Positions 1-21,060 of a stretch of DNA of 64,000 nucleotides are shown piece by piece (position 1 is the first letter of the stretch; each line of letters opens with the position of its first letter). Position numbers and translations under genes: made by a program. The notes under the pieces were generated by a model. That model ran no database searches. It worked only from the letters and a program-made list of their open reading frames with translations, and had not been told where the DNA came from. The DNA comes from Bolinopsis microptera. Its lineage: Eukaryota > Ctenophora > Tentaculata > Lobata > Bolinopsidae. Location of the stretch: assembly GCF_026151205.1 (NCBI RefSeq), contig NC_087077.1:12126983-12190982 (forward strand), read 5' to 3'.

Positions 1-258
1 GATGATGTTGAGAACCACGCCCTTGGATGGCCACGCCCATTTAAGAAAATTAAATTTCGGGAAACCGTATTATTTTAGTTTTATTGTTTAATGATCTGAA
101 TTTTTTTCACATTTCACATTTCCATATGTGATAGTAGTGAATAAATTGATGATATAAACGTTCTAAAGTGCTAAAAATATGGTAGAACTACATAATCTCT
201 GGTCGAAAAATATCGTGTCAATTAATGTCAGTATTCCAAAATTTTGCAAAACTGACAT

Positions 259-321
259 TGACATTAATTGACATTAATTGACATTAATTGACATTAATTG
301 ACATTAATTGACATTAATTGA
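259..321. repeat. 10-bp tandem repeat TTAATTGACA
   Basis: About six perfect copies of the 10-mer, ending at an abrupt change to CCCCCCATAACG. Confidence 0.9.
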
Positions 322-334
322 CGTTGCATTCCCC

Positions 335-2625
335 CCATAACGTCCGATGAGATGTCGAAAAGTGGTGCTCTAGATGCTGTTGCCAAACAATCGGAGAAAA
401 AACTGAGTGTTCGATAACTTTATTAAACTGATCATCTTAACTGATCCTAGCTTGTATCTAATATCGTATTCGAAGATAACGGTAAATTAAAAAATGATTT
501 AATCACCTCTTCACCCATTCTTATCTAATCATCCCCAGCCGAAGACGGTTCACACTTAATATATCCGAATCCTGATGGCAGTCTCGCGGCACTCTCTTGG
601 CATCCTCGAGGCACTCTCGTGGCTTAGTGCCAAATTTCAATCATGTTCCTTTAAAAACATAAGACAATCATTATAATCTTTTCGCAATTACCAAGTTGTC
701 ATAAAAGCTCTATCCTCTATTTACTAGCCTTGTCAAAGCCTTGTGATTTACAATGCTCATCTGGTGACGTGTCAATCATTAATAGGTCTGCTATATAACA
801 CAAGACTGGTGATCCCCAACTTTTGTCTTACCCTTTAAAAGATAAGCCTTTTTGTCATCCTTATCCTCAAGAGCGATGTCTAGTGTTTGATTCGCTATGA
901 CTGTGTCCTCCATCCAAATCTACTGTCTATCACGCTCACTTGAAATCCGACTTAATATTGATGATGATCACTATTTATATTTATATATCGTCTAGCTATT
1001 CCAGGTTATTATTTTTAATTTCGGTCAATTTCAATTTTTATCAACGGACTAAATCAAATCAACATTTTTACTGCTTAACGACTGCTTTTCTTGCTTATTG
1101 TATAAAAAATGATCTGCTAAATTTGAAAAAAAACGCCCAAAAAGATGAAATGTCTTCGAGCGTTCATTTTAATGTCCGTTTAAAAATATGTCCGTTCACG
1201 CAATGTCTAGACTCCGGTCAAATAAGTGGTGCTCCGCCAAACAATCGGTGAAACAACTGAGTGTTCGATAACTTTACTAAACTTATCATCTTAATCGAAC
1301 CCAGCTTGTATCAAATTTCGTATTCGAAAATAATGGTAATATAATAAATTAAAAAATGATTTAATCACCCCTGCACCCCTTCTTATCTAATCATCCCCAG
1401 CCAAAGACGATTTACACTAATGTATTTTTATAATTTCCGTACTGTAGTGCGTCACGTACCCTAGTCCGACACGTACCCTAATGCGAAAACCTCCAAGATC
1501 GACACTGTCGTACTTCAGTACGCTACCTGGACTGCAGTAGTGCGACATGAACTGAAATACGACAAAGAACTTTACACAGCTCCTGCTAATAAAACCTTTC
1601 GTGTCATTTATATGTTCATACATCCGGATCCTGATGCAAGGGTCAACCGAGGGCAGGATTTGCGACCGAGGCCGAGGAAATTTTGCTTTGATAGAACCGA
1701 GGCCGAGGACAACCGAGGTTTCATTTTGTTGGCCGAGGCCGAGGAAAAATCGCTATTCCTCGGCACTTAGTACCTGATCCCCCCCCCCCCCCGCTGCTAT
1801 ATCACACAAGACTGGTGATCCCCAACTTTTGTCTTACCCTTTAAAAGATAAGCCTTTTCGTCATCCTTATCCTCAAGAGCGAGGTCTAGTGTTTGATTCG
1901 CTATGACTGTGTCCTCCATCCAAATCTACTGTCTATCACGCTCACTTGAAATCCGACTTAATATTGATGATGATCACTATTTACATTTATATCGTCTAGC
2001 TATTCCAGGTTATTATTTTTAATTTCGGTAAATTTCAACTTCTATCAACGGACCAGGGACAAAACGATATCGCGGCATGTACGGAATCGCGATTTTTCCC
2101 ATTATTTGCGACAAATTTTATGTATAGTTTAATGTATAGTCTGTTAAAAATCGCGGTATCGCGAATTTTGGCCAAAATAATCGCGAAATCCTTTTGTCCC
2201 TGCAACGGACTAAATCATATCAACATTTTTACTGCTTAACGACTGCTTTTCTTGTTTCCTGTATTAAAAAATGATCTGCTAAATTTGAAAAAAAAGAGCC
2301 CAAAAAGATGAAAGATCTTCGAGCTTTCATTTTAATGTCCGTTCACGAAATTTCCGGTCAAATAACGTCCGATGAGAGGTCGAAAAGTGGTGCTCCAGAT
2401 GCTGTTGCCAAACAATCAGAGAAACAACTGAGTGTTCTCAATATCTTAATATCTTAACTAAACCCAGCTTGTATCAAATATCGTATTTAATTTTAAAGAT
2501 AAGGGTCAATTAAAAAATGATTCAATCACCTCTTCACTCCATCTTATCTTATCATCATTCATCCCCAGCCGAAAACGATTTACCAATGTGTTTCAAAAGC
2601 TACTGCTAATAAAACCTTTCTAAAT
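335..2625. repeat. Diverged direct duplications upstream of the PIX exons
   Basis: Two long copies (about 785-1420 and 1795-2625) start at GCTATAT-ACACAAGACTGG, run through the ATCAACGGACTAAATCA site, and share TTTTACTGCTTAACGACTGC and AATCGTTTAC-like ends. A shorter copy covers about 335-560. Between the copies (1420-1795) lies unique sequence with four ACCGAGGCCGAGG-type repeats and a C-run. I see no PIX exon here, so positions 1-2641 are best read as intron. Confidence 0.75.
2054..2202. mobile_element. 149-bp hAT-like non-autonomous element with 8-bp TSD
   Basis: Ends are CAGGGACAAAA and its complement, flanked by perfect 8-bp duplications CAACGGAC (2046-2053 and 2203-2210). The paralogous repeat copy at about 1030-1060 has a single CAACGGAC (1042-1049) with no insert, so it is an empty site. 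An 8-bp duplication and ends of the CAGGG type suit the hAT superfamily. There is no coding capacity. Confidence 0.9.
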
Positions 2626-2641
2626 TAAATTAATGTTTCAG

Positions 2642-11818
<9,177 letters not shown>

Positions 11819-13275
11819 TCTCTTATCAGATATGAAAGTGAAAGTGAAAGTGAAACGTGTTATTTGATAGACTGTTTATAGTTTATATCAAGTGAGACTT
11901 TTGAAATTAAATATTTTTTTTTGCGTTTTGAGTAATGTGCACATCTTAACAGATTTATTATTTGGGTATGCTATTTAGATTAATAAGGTAACACGGAAGC
12001 TTTAAAGTTTTTTTATAGTATACAATTATTTGCTCAAATTATATGTTTCTTTTTTCCAGAGCAGTCCCCAATTTCTAAATTCAATTTGAGGGGCGATTTT
12101 TATAGGGTAGTACGGGTCTGAGTATAACGGTACAAATATTTAATATTTGTAGCTACAGTAGCTTGTAGAATGTATTCACTTACTAAGTAGACTGTTTGTG
12201 TTGGGCTTATCGAATTCATCTCCTGACTTTCTGACTACAGAGTTTCGATAGTGTTTTGTAATTCTAAAGAAGGCCTTGGCGTGCTCTTATGGAGGCACAC
12301 TTGTACATTTTAGTTGTTTTTGTAATATTATGCAATAATAATATAATATTATGCAGTATCATTTTCATGTTCACTGACACCCTGTAGCTGTATGAATATT
12401 GAATATGTTGTGGTTATGATATCCTGAATTGATCATTTTCTTTGAATAATTGTTCATTTATTTTTCTTGTTTTTACTTTTGTAATCAGTTGTTTTACTTA
12501 TACTATCGGTGTCACGTGTGCGTGGTGAGATGAAATGTTTAAGGTGATGTAATTTGTGATTTAGTGAAACAAGATATTTGCGTCCTAAAATCGACTTTTA
12601 TATCACAACAACAATTTTCCTCAGGCCTCGATAATTTTTCATGTGCTTCTCATTTATTATTAAAATATGATGTAAATTTAAATTATACCTCTAATAAAAC
12701 TAATCGCACATGCATATTGTGGTAAGAATCGTCTTATTGTATAAGGTATTAAATATTTTGAAAAGCTACATATTTTTTGAAAGTTTCCATATACTCCAGT
12801 AGCAGGGAGAGGTTGAGTGTGCACTGCACTTCGGTGTATAAAGTTGTTTGCCACTGGATATGTAATGGTTAAATAGGTCATTGGTTACTCAAATCACCGA
12901 GGAGCGCATGTTGTGTCGCTAGTCCCAACCCTGTGGGGCAACGCCCATATTTCATGTCAGGTATATGGGAAATATGTATTTCACTTTCAGCTTCTGAAGG
13001 TCTTAGAGACTCAAACTTGAGTTTAAAATGACCGCAGTGCACATGTTTATATTGGTACTATGAAGGTCATGAAAGCACAAAATGTCTATTTTTGGAAAAA
13101 ATTCAGAAAAACCGATTTTCACTTGGGCACGAGTAAAAAATCTACTTTAGAAATTGAGTGAAACTGAAAGTCGAGTAAGCAGTTCAGTGATACAATTTAC
13201 AACATCATTTACTTCCCATCCACACCAACAAAGAGTCTGCTTTTTCTTAAAGTTACTTCACTAGCTTTATTCGTA
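11819..13275. other. PIX 3' UTR and intergenic sequence, no gene seen
   Basis: AT-rich sequence. A pyrimidine tract and CAG at 12047-12060 could be the acceptor of a short alternative last PIX exon (CG joined to AGCAGTCCCCAATTTCTAA, adding five codons). Nothing else coding is recognisable up to the first micro-element. Confidence 0.4.
12693..12698 (+). promoter_or_regulatory. Candidate polyadenylation signal of the PIX gene
   Basis: AATAAA about 875 bases after the PIX stop codon at 11818. It is the first plain AATAAA I noticed downstream on the plus strand. Chance occurrence is possible in this AT-rich stretch. Confidence 0.25.
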
Positions 13276-13283
13276 CGGTGCTT

Positions 13284-13326
13284 TTGTATCACGTCGTGAC
13301 CCCCACGGTCATACAACGTATGACAA
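13284..13326 (-). mobile_element. 43-bp micro-element with 8-bp TSD (family copy 1)
   Basis: A 43-base insert with the same termini as the elements at 14941-15050 and 30330-30426, in reverse orientation: it starts TTGTATCACG and ends CGTATGACAA. It is flanked by perfect 8-bp duplications CGGTGCTT (13276-13283 and 13327-13334). The middle of the longer copies is absent. If the boundaries are right, it is one of the smallest mobile units one could recognise. Confidence 0.8.
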
Positions 13327-13338
13327 CGGTGCTTCAGC

Positions 13339-14391
13339 TTGACGGATGTACGCGTTTGGCGTTACTCGTCTAAATTTCTTCGAACTCGAAGTAGCGCGCG
13401 CCGGGCCAAACCATTAACAATGGTCAAGTACGTTGCAAAAGACCGAGCGCGCTAACCAATTACTTAAACTTTACTGTTTCATGTTTACACTTAACGGGTG
13501 ATTATACAGATACTCTTAGAATATTTGTTTCAATATATAATTATAGGTTAAAAACCTATAATGTTTACACTCGATCTCCAAGATTTTTCTAAAAGAGCCC
13601 CCGGCCCTGACAGTTGAATCTTCCTTGGATCGATGTATTTTTGAACGCTGATTCCAAATCGGGTGGGCGACAATTGACCGGCCCCCGACAATTGACTAGG
13701 TAGTGCGCCATCGACAGTGAGCCGCGCGTGCCGACTGTATGATGGTTTTTTAGCGCTAATTTCGGCCAGCACAATTTTCTTCAAACAACTAGATATTAAG
13801 CATTAAGTATCCTTCCCGACCTCCGATTGCAACAAAAATTGGTAAGCTTACTCATAGACGTACAAGGAAAGTGTCCGAAAAGTTTAAACATTAAAGCATA
13901 TCCAACCATCAGACATTAGGTTACAGCTAAAAACAGCGTATTTTGCCCCATTTTGATCACTATATCAACTCCGATATCCACCAAATTTTTCGGACAGTTG
14001 TGAAAGCCCTATTGGAAGGTCGTCGCCAATTTTCAGAATGATCTAATTCAAGGAACTGAAGATATATCCAAATAATACGACAAAAATCAACGAATTTGGT
14101 CAAATTTTGTCAAATTACGCGACTTTTACAGCTAATTTTGCTCCAAAAGCCGCGCACGTCACCATCAAATATGGCACCTAGGCGAAACTCACTGATCTTT
14201 CCAAAAAGGTATAACAAATTTGGTATTGTGAAAATTCTCACAGTCTCTAGAAAACATTGACCATTGTTAATGATCTGGCCCGGCGCGCGCTACTTCGTAG
14301 CACTTGCCATCGGGCCATTTCGGCCATAACATTTCGAGAAGAAAGCGGCGCGCGCTACTTCGAAGAAATTTAGACGAGTAACATCCGTCAA
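13339..14391. mobile_element. 1.05-kb TIR element with GC-rich CGCGCGC termini
   Basis: The left end TTGACGGATG, a 12-base insertion, then GTTACTCGTCTAAATTTCTT mirrors the right end ending CATCCGTCAA at 14391. Both arms continue into TTCGAAGTAGCGCGCGCCG. The right arm has a second internal copy of the GCGCGCGCTACTTCG block near 14283. No ORF is recognised and I could not define a target-site duplication. Both internal and flanking sequence (to 14820) contain repeated GGGGTCAATTGTCG motifs in both orientations. Confidence 0.6.
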
Positions 14392-14439
14392 TAGAAAACA
14401 GTGGTACAAAAAATTTTAAAATCCGAGCAAGTTTATTTT

Positions 14440-14825
14440 TATGGTGCACCCCCTAAATTGACATGTACATGGGGGGGTCAATTTGCAATTGTCGTACTTA
14501 GCCCTAGATTTCGCGACAATTGACCCCAGTGTAAAAACATAAGGGGTCAATTGTCGGGGGGTTAATTAATTGACGATGTCAATTCATCGCGGCTTTTACT
14601 AATTTGCTCGCCCATCGCAGCTCGGCGAGGCACAGTAGCGCATGTCGCCAATTTAGCGAGAAGCCTCATTGTGTGAGAAGCCTCATTGAGTGCGCGGCGC
14701 GGCACAGTAACGCATCGCGCTACAAGGGGGTTAATTGTCGGAGGGTCAATTGACGTACTAAACCCTAGATTTCGCGACAATTGACCCCAATGTAATTACA
14801 TAGGGGGTCAATTGTCGCGGTACCT
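14440..14825. repeat. Repeated GGGGTCAATTGTCG blocks
   Basis: Several copies of GTCAATTG followed by TCG, paired with CGACAATTGACCCC, occur at about 14475, 14515, 14540, 14740, 14775 and 14805, and again inside the neighbouring element near 13670. They look like the ends of small nested inverted-repeat insertions, but I could not resolve individual elements. Confidence 0.4.
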
Positions 14826-14940
14826 CCAAATCACCCCACATGACATAGTGTTACTGTTACCTGGGGACCTCAGGCTATTATGTTCATAAACATAATAAAG
14901 ATTCGGCGGAATGACAGGCTGAGCGCAGCCCAGTAAGACA

Positions 14941-15050
14941 TTGTCATACGTTGTATGACCCGCCGCGCACGAAGTGCGCGGCTCCCCCTGTTTCGTCAGA
15001 ACGATAGTTTCACATAGTGAAACGACCGTGGGGGTCGCAACGTGATACAA
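14941..15050 (+). mobile_element. 110-bp multi-hairpin MITE with 8-bp TSD (family copy 2)
   Basis: Starts TTGTCATACG and ends CGTGATACAA, flanked by GTAAGACA at 14933-14940 and 15051-15058. Inside are three short hairpins: CATACGTTGTATG, a GC-rich stem CCGCGCAC/GTGCGCGG with a GAA loop, and GTTTCAC/GTGAAAC. The 8-bp duplication suits hAT-like mobilisation. Confidence 0.85.
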
Positions 15051-15453
15051 GTAAGACATAGTGTTAAAATGCTCCCCTGGCGAGATATCGGCGAAAAACT
15101 GTCTCGATCACGTGTCTATACTTATAGTATAGGTATATAATATATATATACTATCAACAAGTTAACATTTCTTTAGCTGTCTGCATAAACAAAAACAAAG
15201 GCCGCTCTCCAAAAATATTCACGCTGATATATGAATGATAATAGATGCTATCAATAATACTATTACTTTAATTGATTGGTATGGCACAGAAGAATTATAA
15301 TAAAAATGTTTACAAAAAAATAAGAATACTTTAAGACTTCAATTTCATCAACACAAGTTAAAAGTTCTTTAGCATTTAGCTGACTCATTATCTAGAAATT
15401 TCCATGTGCTGAAACCAAAGTACGACCTTTAAAAAACAATGCTATTACACAAA

Positions 15454-15459
15454 TTTATT
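15454..15459 (-). promoter_or_regulatory. Polyadenylation signal of the K2P gene
   Basis: AATAAA on the minus strand, 29 bases beyond the K2P stop codon, inside AT-rich sequence. It would give an unusually short 3' UTR. Confidence 0.45.
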
Positions 15460-15487
15460 CAAAATTTTACACTGATATTTGTAACTG

Positions 15488-17810
15488 TCAGTTGTCACTT
15501 TCGCAAACTATTTCATCAATCTCCTCGGAAATTTCATCCAACTCTTCAATCGGCTGCCGATTAATTCTCATAACTCCCAAATTAATTGACGCAATACTGT
15601 TTCTGGCTCTTACTGTCTTCTTGGTAGCCGACTTTTCCACATTTGCCTGGAATCTGTTAAAGACTCTAGAAAATAGTGCTATGATTAAGGCATCCATTAT
15701 TACCATAGCAACAGGACCTATGTGGAGCAGGGCATGTTTTGGACTGTAGATGTATATGTCTCCGAAGCCTATTGTAGTGACTGTTTGCACTGCGAAGTAG
15801 AGAGCATTGAAAAAGTGCCACTCATCAAATATTCCTGCTTCGATTAAGAGGTCTTTTAATTTACTTTCCCTCTCCGCTTCAACTATCTGATCACAAATCA
15901 CAGCTGAAGGGATTAGGAATATTTATTTTCACATCACTCGTCAAATCAGTATTGAGATTGGAAATTGTTATATTAATTCCATATTTCAGAAAAATAACAG
16001 CTTTTATCAATTATTGTAAAAACTCAGAGAATCGTTTATTGTAGTACTAGTACTGGTCCTTACCATATAGCAAGACAACTATGATGACGAATACAAGTTG
16101 GAGTGTATGAAAGATAGTTTCGTCGCCAAGGTATTTCTTCACCCATTGTTTTGTTACCATCTTCTTTTCAAACCAGTCGAGAAAACAGACGATTTGGTCT
16201 TGAGAAAAATTAATTATTAATTATATGTGTTATAGACAAATAGAAGTCATGGTTCAAAAGGAAGATTCAAATTCCAAATGTATCCAGCTCCCTCAAATCA
16301 TGTAATTATCAGCCGGCATTAATTAATATAAGTTTGAATTTGTAAAAACTTGAATCTCAAAAGTTTATGTGAAATTTAATATGAAGGAAAAAATTTGTTA
16401 ATTAATATAAGCTTACTTATCAGTGCACCGAAAAGAGGAATTCCAAACATTAAATAAAGAATAGTTATAATTCTAAGCGTTACATCAGGAGGGTAGAACA
16501 CTCCATATCCTGGAAGATATAATTAATTAATTATCAGTCAATTAATTAATTATTTGCAGTGTGTCAGTAAATCATGTGTTTATTGCTTATATGTTATAGT
16601 ATATTATAGTTATATCTAGTAGGAACTTGCAGGATATAATATCTCATATCCTGTACAATTTATCTGGAATGACTATGAGGTCACCAGTGGCGTAACGAAG
16701 GGCCCCGCTGACCCCGCTGTGCGGTGGGGGGGGGGGGGGGGGGGCGCCGTCTTAGGGGGGCGCCAAATCGTCGTTTGAATGTGGGATTCGGCGCGAAAAG
16801 TGGCATGCAACGTATGTCAAATGTGGGACAATTTCGAAAACTTAACTAAAGTACTAGCAAAACTGCGCGTTTTGCTCTGGATACACACTTTTTTAGAGAT
16901 TTTATCGGGTTATCCTCTAAGTTTAAAATCACCTAATTTGTTCAATTCTAGGGAGGGGCACCAAAAGGGGAGGGGGCGCCAACAGGGGGGGGGCGCTTTT
17001 TTGGCGGGGGGGGGGGGGGGGGGGGCGCCAACAGGCAACGTTACGCCACTGGAGGTCACCCGTCACAGTATAAATTAAACTACAAACTATATATTACTAT
17101 TAAGATTAACTCGGGTGATCACAAAATATCAATTATCTTACCAACAGTAGACATAATGCTGATAGCGTACTTGAACGCGTCTCCCGAATTTTTCTTATTC
17201 CACGAGGTAAGAATGTTTTTTGCTTGCGAACAATTTCTTTGCATAAATTTCCGGATGTTAGTGAAGTTCTTATTGTATTGTCCATCAAATATCTCGTTAA
17301 ACAACTTTACATCCATTGTTTCTTTTAAACCGAGATCGTCTCGTAGCTTTACTGCGCCGGCTTTATCACTTAGGAACCACTGAAGATTGTTATAATGTAA
17401 CCTGTAAGTGTAACACTAATAGGTAACTCAAACTGCACCTAAATAATAAAACGGTCAATCTGGTTTGTCATATATTTCAAATTGAGTAGAAAACGGAAAA
17501 AGGTTTTAAAATTATTCACTTATCAAATTACGAACTCGTAGCCATATTGATATTATAGTGCATTGCTCTCACTCTAAAAGAAATCCTATCTAACCTCACG
17601 AAGGGTTGTGTTGAATTCATGTTGTTCCTCCAAAAGTCTGTAAGCCACAAACTCTTCGTGGTTCCCTTCAATCCCCATGAAAACTATCGCTCCAGCAATT
17701 AAGAACAAACCCAGAGCAAATGTATACCACGTGCTCTTTATAAACTCCAACAAGTATCCTTCCCGTTTTTCATTCTTGTTTTTTCTCCTGATTCGACCTC
17801 CGTCCGCCAT
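15488..17810 (-). CDS. Two-pore-domain potassium channel (K2P/KCNK family), complete, 5 exons
   Basis: Exons in transcription order: 17810-17595, 17415-17142, 16509-16417, 16198-16064, 15903-15488. Together they give 1134 bases (377 residues plus stop) with every phase consistent. TM1 is near residues 24-46 (TWYTFALGLFLIAGAIVFMG). A long extracellular cap with NFT and NCS glycosylation sequons follows. Pore 1 (SIMSTVGYG) is assembled across the exon 2/3 junction. TM2 is ITILYLMFGIPLFGALI, TM3 is LQLVFVIIVVLLYGAVI, pore 2 is TVTTIGFGD and TM4 is IGPVAMVIMDALIIALF. The cytosolic tail ends in an acidic stretch. Two selectivity filters (GYG and GFG) in one chain define K2P leak channels; the subfamily cannot be assigned. 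The start is MADGG in a good Kozak context (GAGATGG). The exon 2 acceptor is the least certain: the in-frame choice is TTAG before 17415; a better-looking AG 11 bases further in breaks the frame. Confidence 0.92.
16685..17051. mobile_element. 367-bp hAT-like element with G-runs, in a K2P intron
   Basis: Termini CAGTGGCGTAACG and CGTTACGCCACTG, a TIR typical of widespread hAT elements, are flanked by perfect 8-bp duplications GAGGTCAC (16677-16684 and 17052-17059). Inside are two runs of 18 or more G, each running into GGCGCC. It lies in the K2P intron 16510-17141, about 80 bases from exon 2. Confidence 0.92.
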
Positions 17811-17999
17811 CTCGACAAATTCAATTCTTCAAAGAGCTTCGAACCCGATTCAGCGTTGAATAAGCGTAGAAAAATACATCAGTGGTGTAATTTTCATATG
17901 CTCAGGGCCATTCTGTAACAAAATTGAAATTCCTTGGCGAGTGATTTAGTGGGACCGAACAAGTTTTCAAGAAACTATGACAATAATTCACAAAACCTA

Positions 18000-18293
18000 C
18001 AAAAAGCAAGCCTGTCAAGTAAAAGAAATATGTGATATCCTGATAGGAAGTAAATAATACTAATAATTATTTATTATGATACAACATTGGTTAAAGGGCA
18101 GGGATCGAATGGTTTTAAAGCAATATTTCGTGAACTTTGTCACACTCAGAATACGATACCTCTGATCTACTGTGGGGTGTCCTCAAAACCCTTTCAACTC
18201 ATTATTTGATGGTTCTACCGATCTTAGCCGAAAAGCAAGCCTGTCAAGTAAAAGAAATATGTGATATCCGGATAGGAAGTAAATAGTATAATA
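18000..18293. repeat. 60-bp direct repeat separated by 170 bp
   Basis: AAAGCAAGCCTGTCAAGTAA followed by AAGAAATATGTGATATCC occurs at about 18001 and 18232 with two mismatches. It lies in the 5' flank of the K2P gene. Confidence 0.85.
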
Positions 18294-18380
18294 CATGTTT
18301 AAACGTGGTTAAATAATAGTTAAATAATAGTTTGCTAAAATTAATGATATGTTTACAGCACATAGTTGGAACGAGCACAT

Positions 18381-18974
18381 AATTATAACTTATTATAACT
18401 TATTATAACTTATTATAACTTATTATAACTTATTATAACTTATTATAACTTATTATAACTTATTATAACTTATTATAACTTATTATAACTTATTATAACT
18501 TATTATAACTTATTATAACTTATTATAACTTATTATAACTTATTATAACTTATTATAACTTATTATAACTTATTATAACTTATTATAACTTATTATAACT
18601 TATTATAACTTATTATAACTTATTATAACTTATTATAACTTATTATAACTTATTATAACTTATTATAACTTATTATAACTTATTATAACTTATTATAACT
18701 TATTATAACTTATTATAACTTATTATAACTTATTATAACTTATTATAACTTATTATAACTTATTATAACTTATTATAACTTATTATAACTTATTATAACT
18801 TATTATAACTTATTATAACTTATTATAACTTATTATAACTTATTATAACTTATTATAACTTATTATAACTTATTATAACTTATTATAACTTATTATAACT
18901 TATTATAACTTATTATAACTTATTATAACTTATTATAACTTATTATAACTTATTATAACTTATTATAACTTATT
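18381..18974. repeat. 10-bp satellite TATTATAACT, about 59 copies
   Basis: Essentially perfect decamers over 594 bases. Perfect homogeneity suggests recent expansion or assembly from long reads. Confidence 0.98.
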
Positions 18975-19019
18975 AAATAATATTAATTAAGTTAATTAAG
19001 TTAATTAAGTAAAGTAAGT

Positions 19020-21060
19020 AAATTTAGTTAATTAAGTAAAGTAAGTAAAATAAGTAAAGTAAGTAAAGTAAGTAAAGTAAGTAAAGTAAGTAAAGTAAGT
19101 AAAGTAAGTAAAGTAAGTAAAGTAAGTAAAGTAAGTAAAGTAAGTAAAGTAAGTAAAGTAAGTAAAGTAAGTAAAGTAAGTAAAGTAAGTAAAGTAAGTA
19201 AAGTAAGTAAAGTAAGTAAAGTAAGTAAAGTAAGTAAAGTAAGTAAAGTAAGTAAAGTAAGTAAAGTAAGTAAAGTAAGTAAAGTAAGTAAAGTAAGTAA
19301 AGTAAGTAAAGTAAGTAAAGTAAGTAAAGTAAGTAAAGTAAGTAAAGTAAGTAAAGTAAGTAAAGTAAGTAAAGTAAGTAAAGTAAGTAAAGTAAGTAAA
19401 GTAAGTAAAGTAAGTAAAGTAAGTAAAGTAAGTAAAGTAAGTAAAGTAAGTAAAGTAAGTAAAGTAAGTAAAGTAAGTAAAGTAAGTAAAGTAAGTAAAG
19501 TAAGTAAAGTAAGTAAAGTAAGTAAAGTAAGTAAAGTAAGTAAAGTAAGTAAAGTAAGTAAAGTAAGTAAAGTAAGTAAAGTAAGTAAAGTAAGTAAAGT
19601 AAGTAAAGTAAGTAAAGTAAGTAAAGTAAGTAAAGTAAGTAAAGTAAGTAAAGTAAGTAAAGTAAGTAAAGTAAGTAAAGTAAGTAAAGTAAGTAAAGTA
19701 AGTAAAGTAAGTAAAGTAAGTAAAGTAAGTAAAGTAAGTAAAGTAAGTAAAGTAAGTAAAGTAAGTAAAGTAAGTAAAGTAAGTAAAGTAAGTAAAGTAA
19801 GTAAAGTAAGTAAAGTAAGTAAAGTAAGTAAAGTAAGTAAAGTAAGTAAAGTAAGTAAAGTAAGTAAAGTAAGTAAAGTAAGTAAAGTACTACTACTATG
19901 TCGGAGCTAAGTCCGATCTACGCCAGAAAACCCCCTCCATATATCCCTGTCCCATTTTTAATCTCCTGCTTCGTAACTTGTTTGACAGCCTTGGGAGGCT
20001 ACCATACAAAGTTATATTGCTGACCTTGTCCTTCCATGAGATACCCAGCACCATACGCAACATCTTGTAAGTAAAGTAAGTAAAGTAAGTAAAGTAAGTA
20101 AAGTAAGTAAAGTAAGTAAAGTAAGTAAAGTAAGTAAAGTAAGTAAAGTAAGTAAAGTAAGTAAAGTAAGTAAAGTAAGTAAAGTAAGTAAAGTAAGTAA
20201 AGTAAGTAAAGTAAGTAAAGTAAGTAAAGTAAGTAAAGTAAGTAAAGTAAGTAAAGTAAGTAAAGTAAGTAAAGTAAGTAAAGTAAGTAAAGTAAGTAAA
20301 GTAAGTAAAGTAAGTAAAGTAAGTAAAGTAAGTAAAGTAAGTAAAGTAAGTAAAGTAAGTAAAGTAAGTAAAGTAAGTAAAGTAAGTAAAGTAAGTAAAG
20401 TAAGTAAAGTAAGTAAAGTAAGTAAAGTAAGTAAAGTAAGTAAAGTAAGTAAAGTAAGTAAAGTAAGTAAAGTAAGTAAAGTAAGTAAAGTAAGTAAAGT
20501 AAGTAAAGTAAGTAAAGTAAGTAAAGTAAGTAAAGTAAGTAAAGTAAGTAAAGTAAGTAAAGTAAGTAAAGTAAGTAAAGTAAGTAAAGTAAGTAAAGTA
20601 AGTAAAGTAAGTAAAGTAAGTAAAGTAAGTAAAGTAAGTAAAGTAAGTAAAGTAAGTAAAGTAAGTAAAGTAAGTAAAGTAAGTAAAGTAAGTAAAGTAA
20701 GTAAAGTAAGTAAAGTAAGTAAAGTAAGTAAAGTAAGTAAAGTAAGTAAAGTAAGTAAAGTAAGTAAAGTAAGTAAAGTAAGTAAAGTAAGTAAAGTAAG
20801 TAAAGTAAGTAAAGTAAGTAAAGTAAGTAAAGTAAGTAAAGTAAGTAAAGTAAGTAAAGTAAGTAAAGTAAGTAAAGTAAGTAAAGTAAGTAAAGTAAGT
20901 AAAGTAAGTAAAGTAAGTAAAGTAAGTAAAGTAAGTAAAGTAAGTAAAGTAAGTAAAGTAAGTAAAGTAAGTAAAGTAAGTAAAGTAAGTAAAGTAAGTA
21001 AAGTAAGTAAAGTAAGTAAAGTAAGTAAAGTAAGTTAAGTAAGTTAAGTAAGTAAGTAAG
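19020..21060. repeat. 9-bp satellite GTAAAGTAA, about 200 copies in two blocks
   Basis: Blocks at about 19036-19889 and 20067-21036 flank the LINE fragment. The unit contains GTAAGT in plus-strand register (AAGTAAGTAA), so each copy matches the 5' splice-site consensus, but no gene is seen across it. The edges (19000-19030 and 21036-21100) are degenerate TTAATTAAGT-type sequence. Confidence 0.97.
19896..20066 (-). pseudogene. LINE reverse-transcriptase-ORF C-terminal fragment
   Basis: On the minus strand 56 codons read KMLRMVLGISWKDKVSNITL, then YGSLPRLSNKLRSRRLKMGQ, ending in TAG. The LGISWKDKVSN-LYG-LP-S-K-RSRRLK pattern is the usual C-terminal tail of many non-LTR retrotransposon polyproteins. 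It is the only non-repetitive stretch inside the 9-bp satellite, which continues on both sides. Confidence 0.75.

Noticed and set aside
1-2640. Upstream PIX exons
   Set aside because: The stretch is filled by diverged repeats, and no DH-domain coding piece could be read in any frame.
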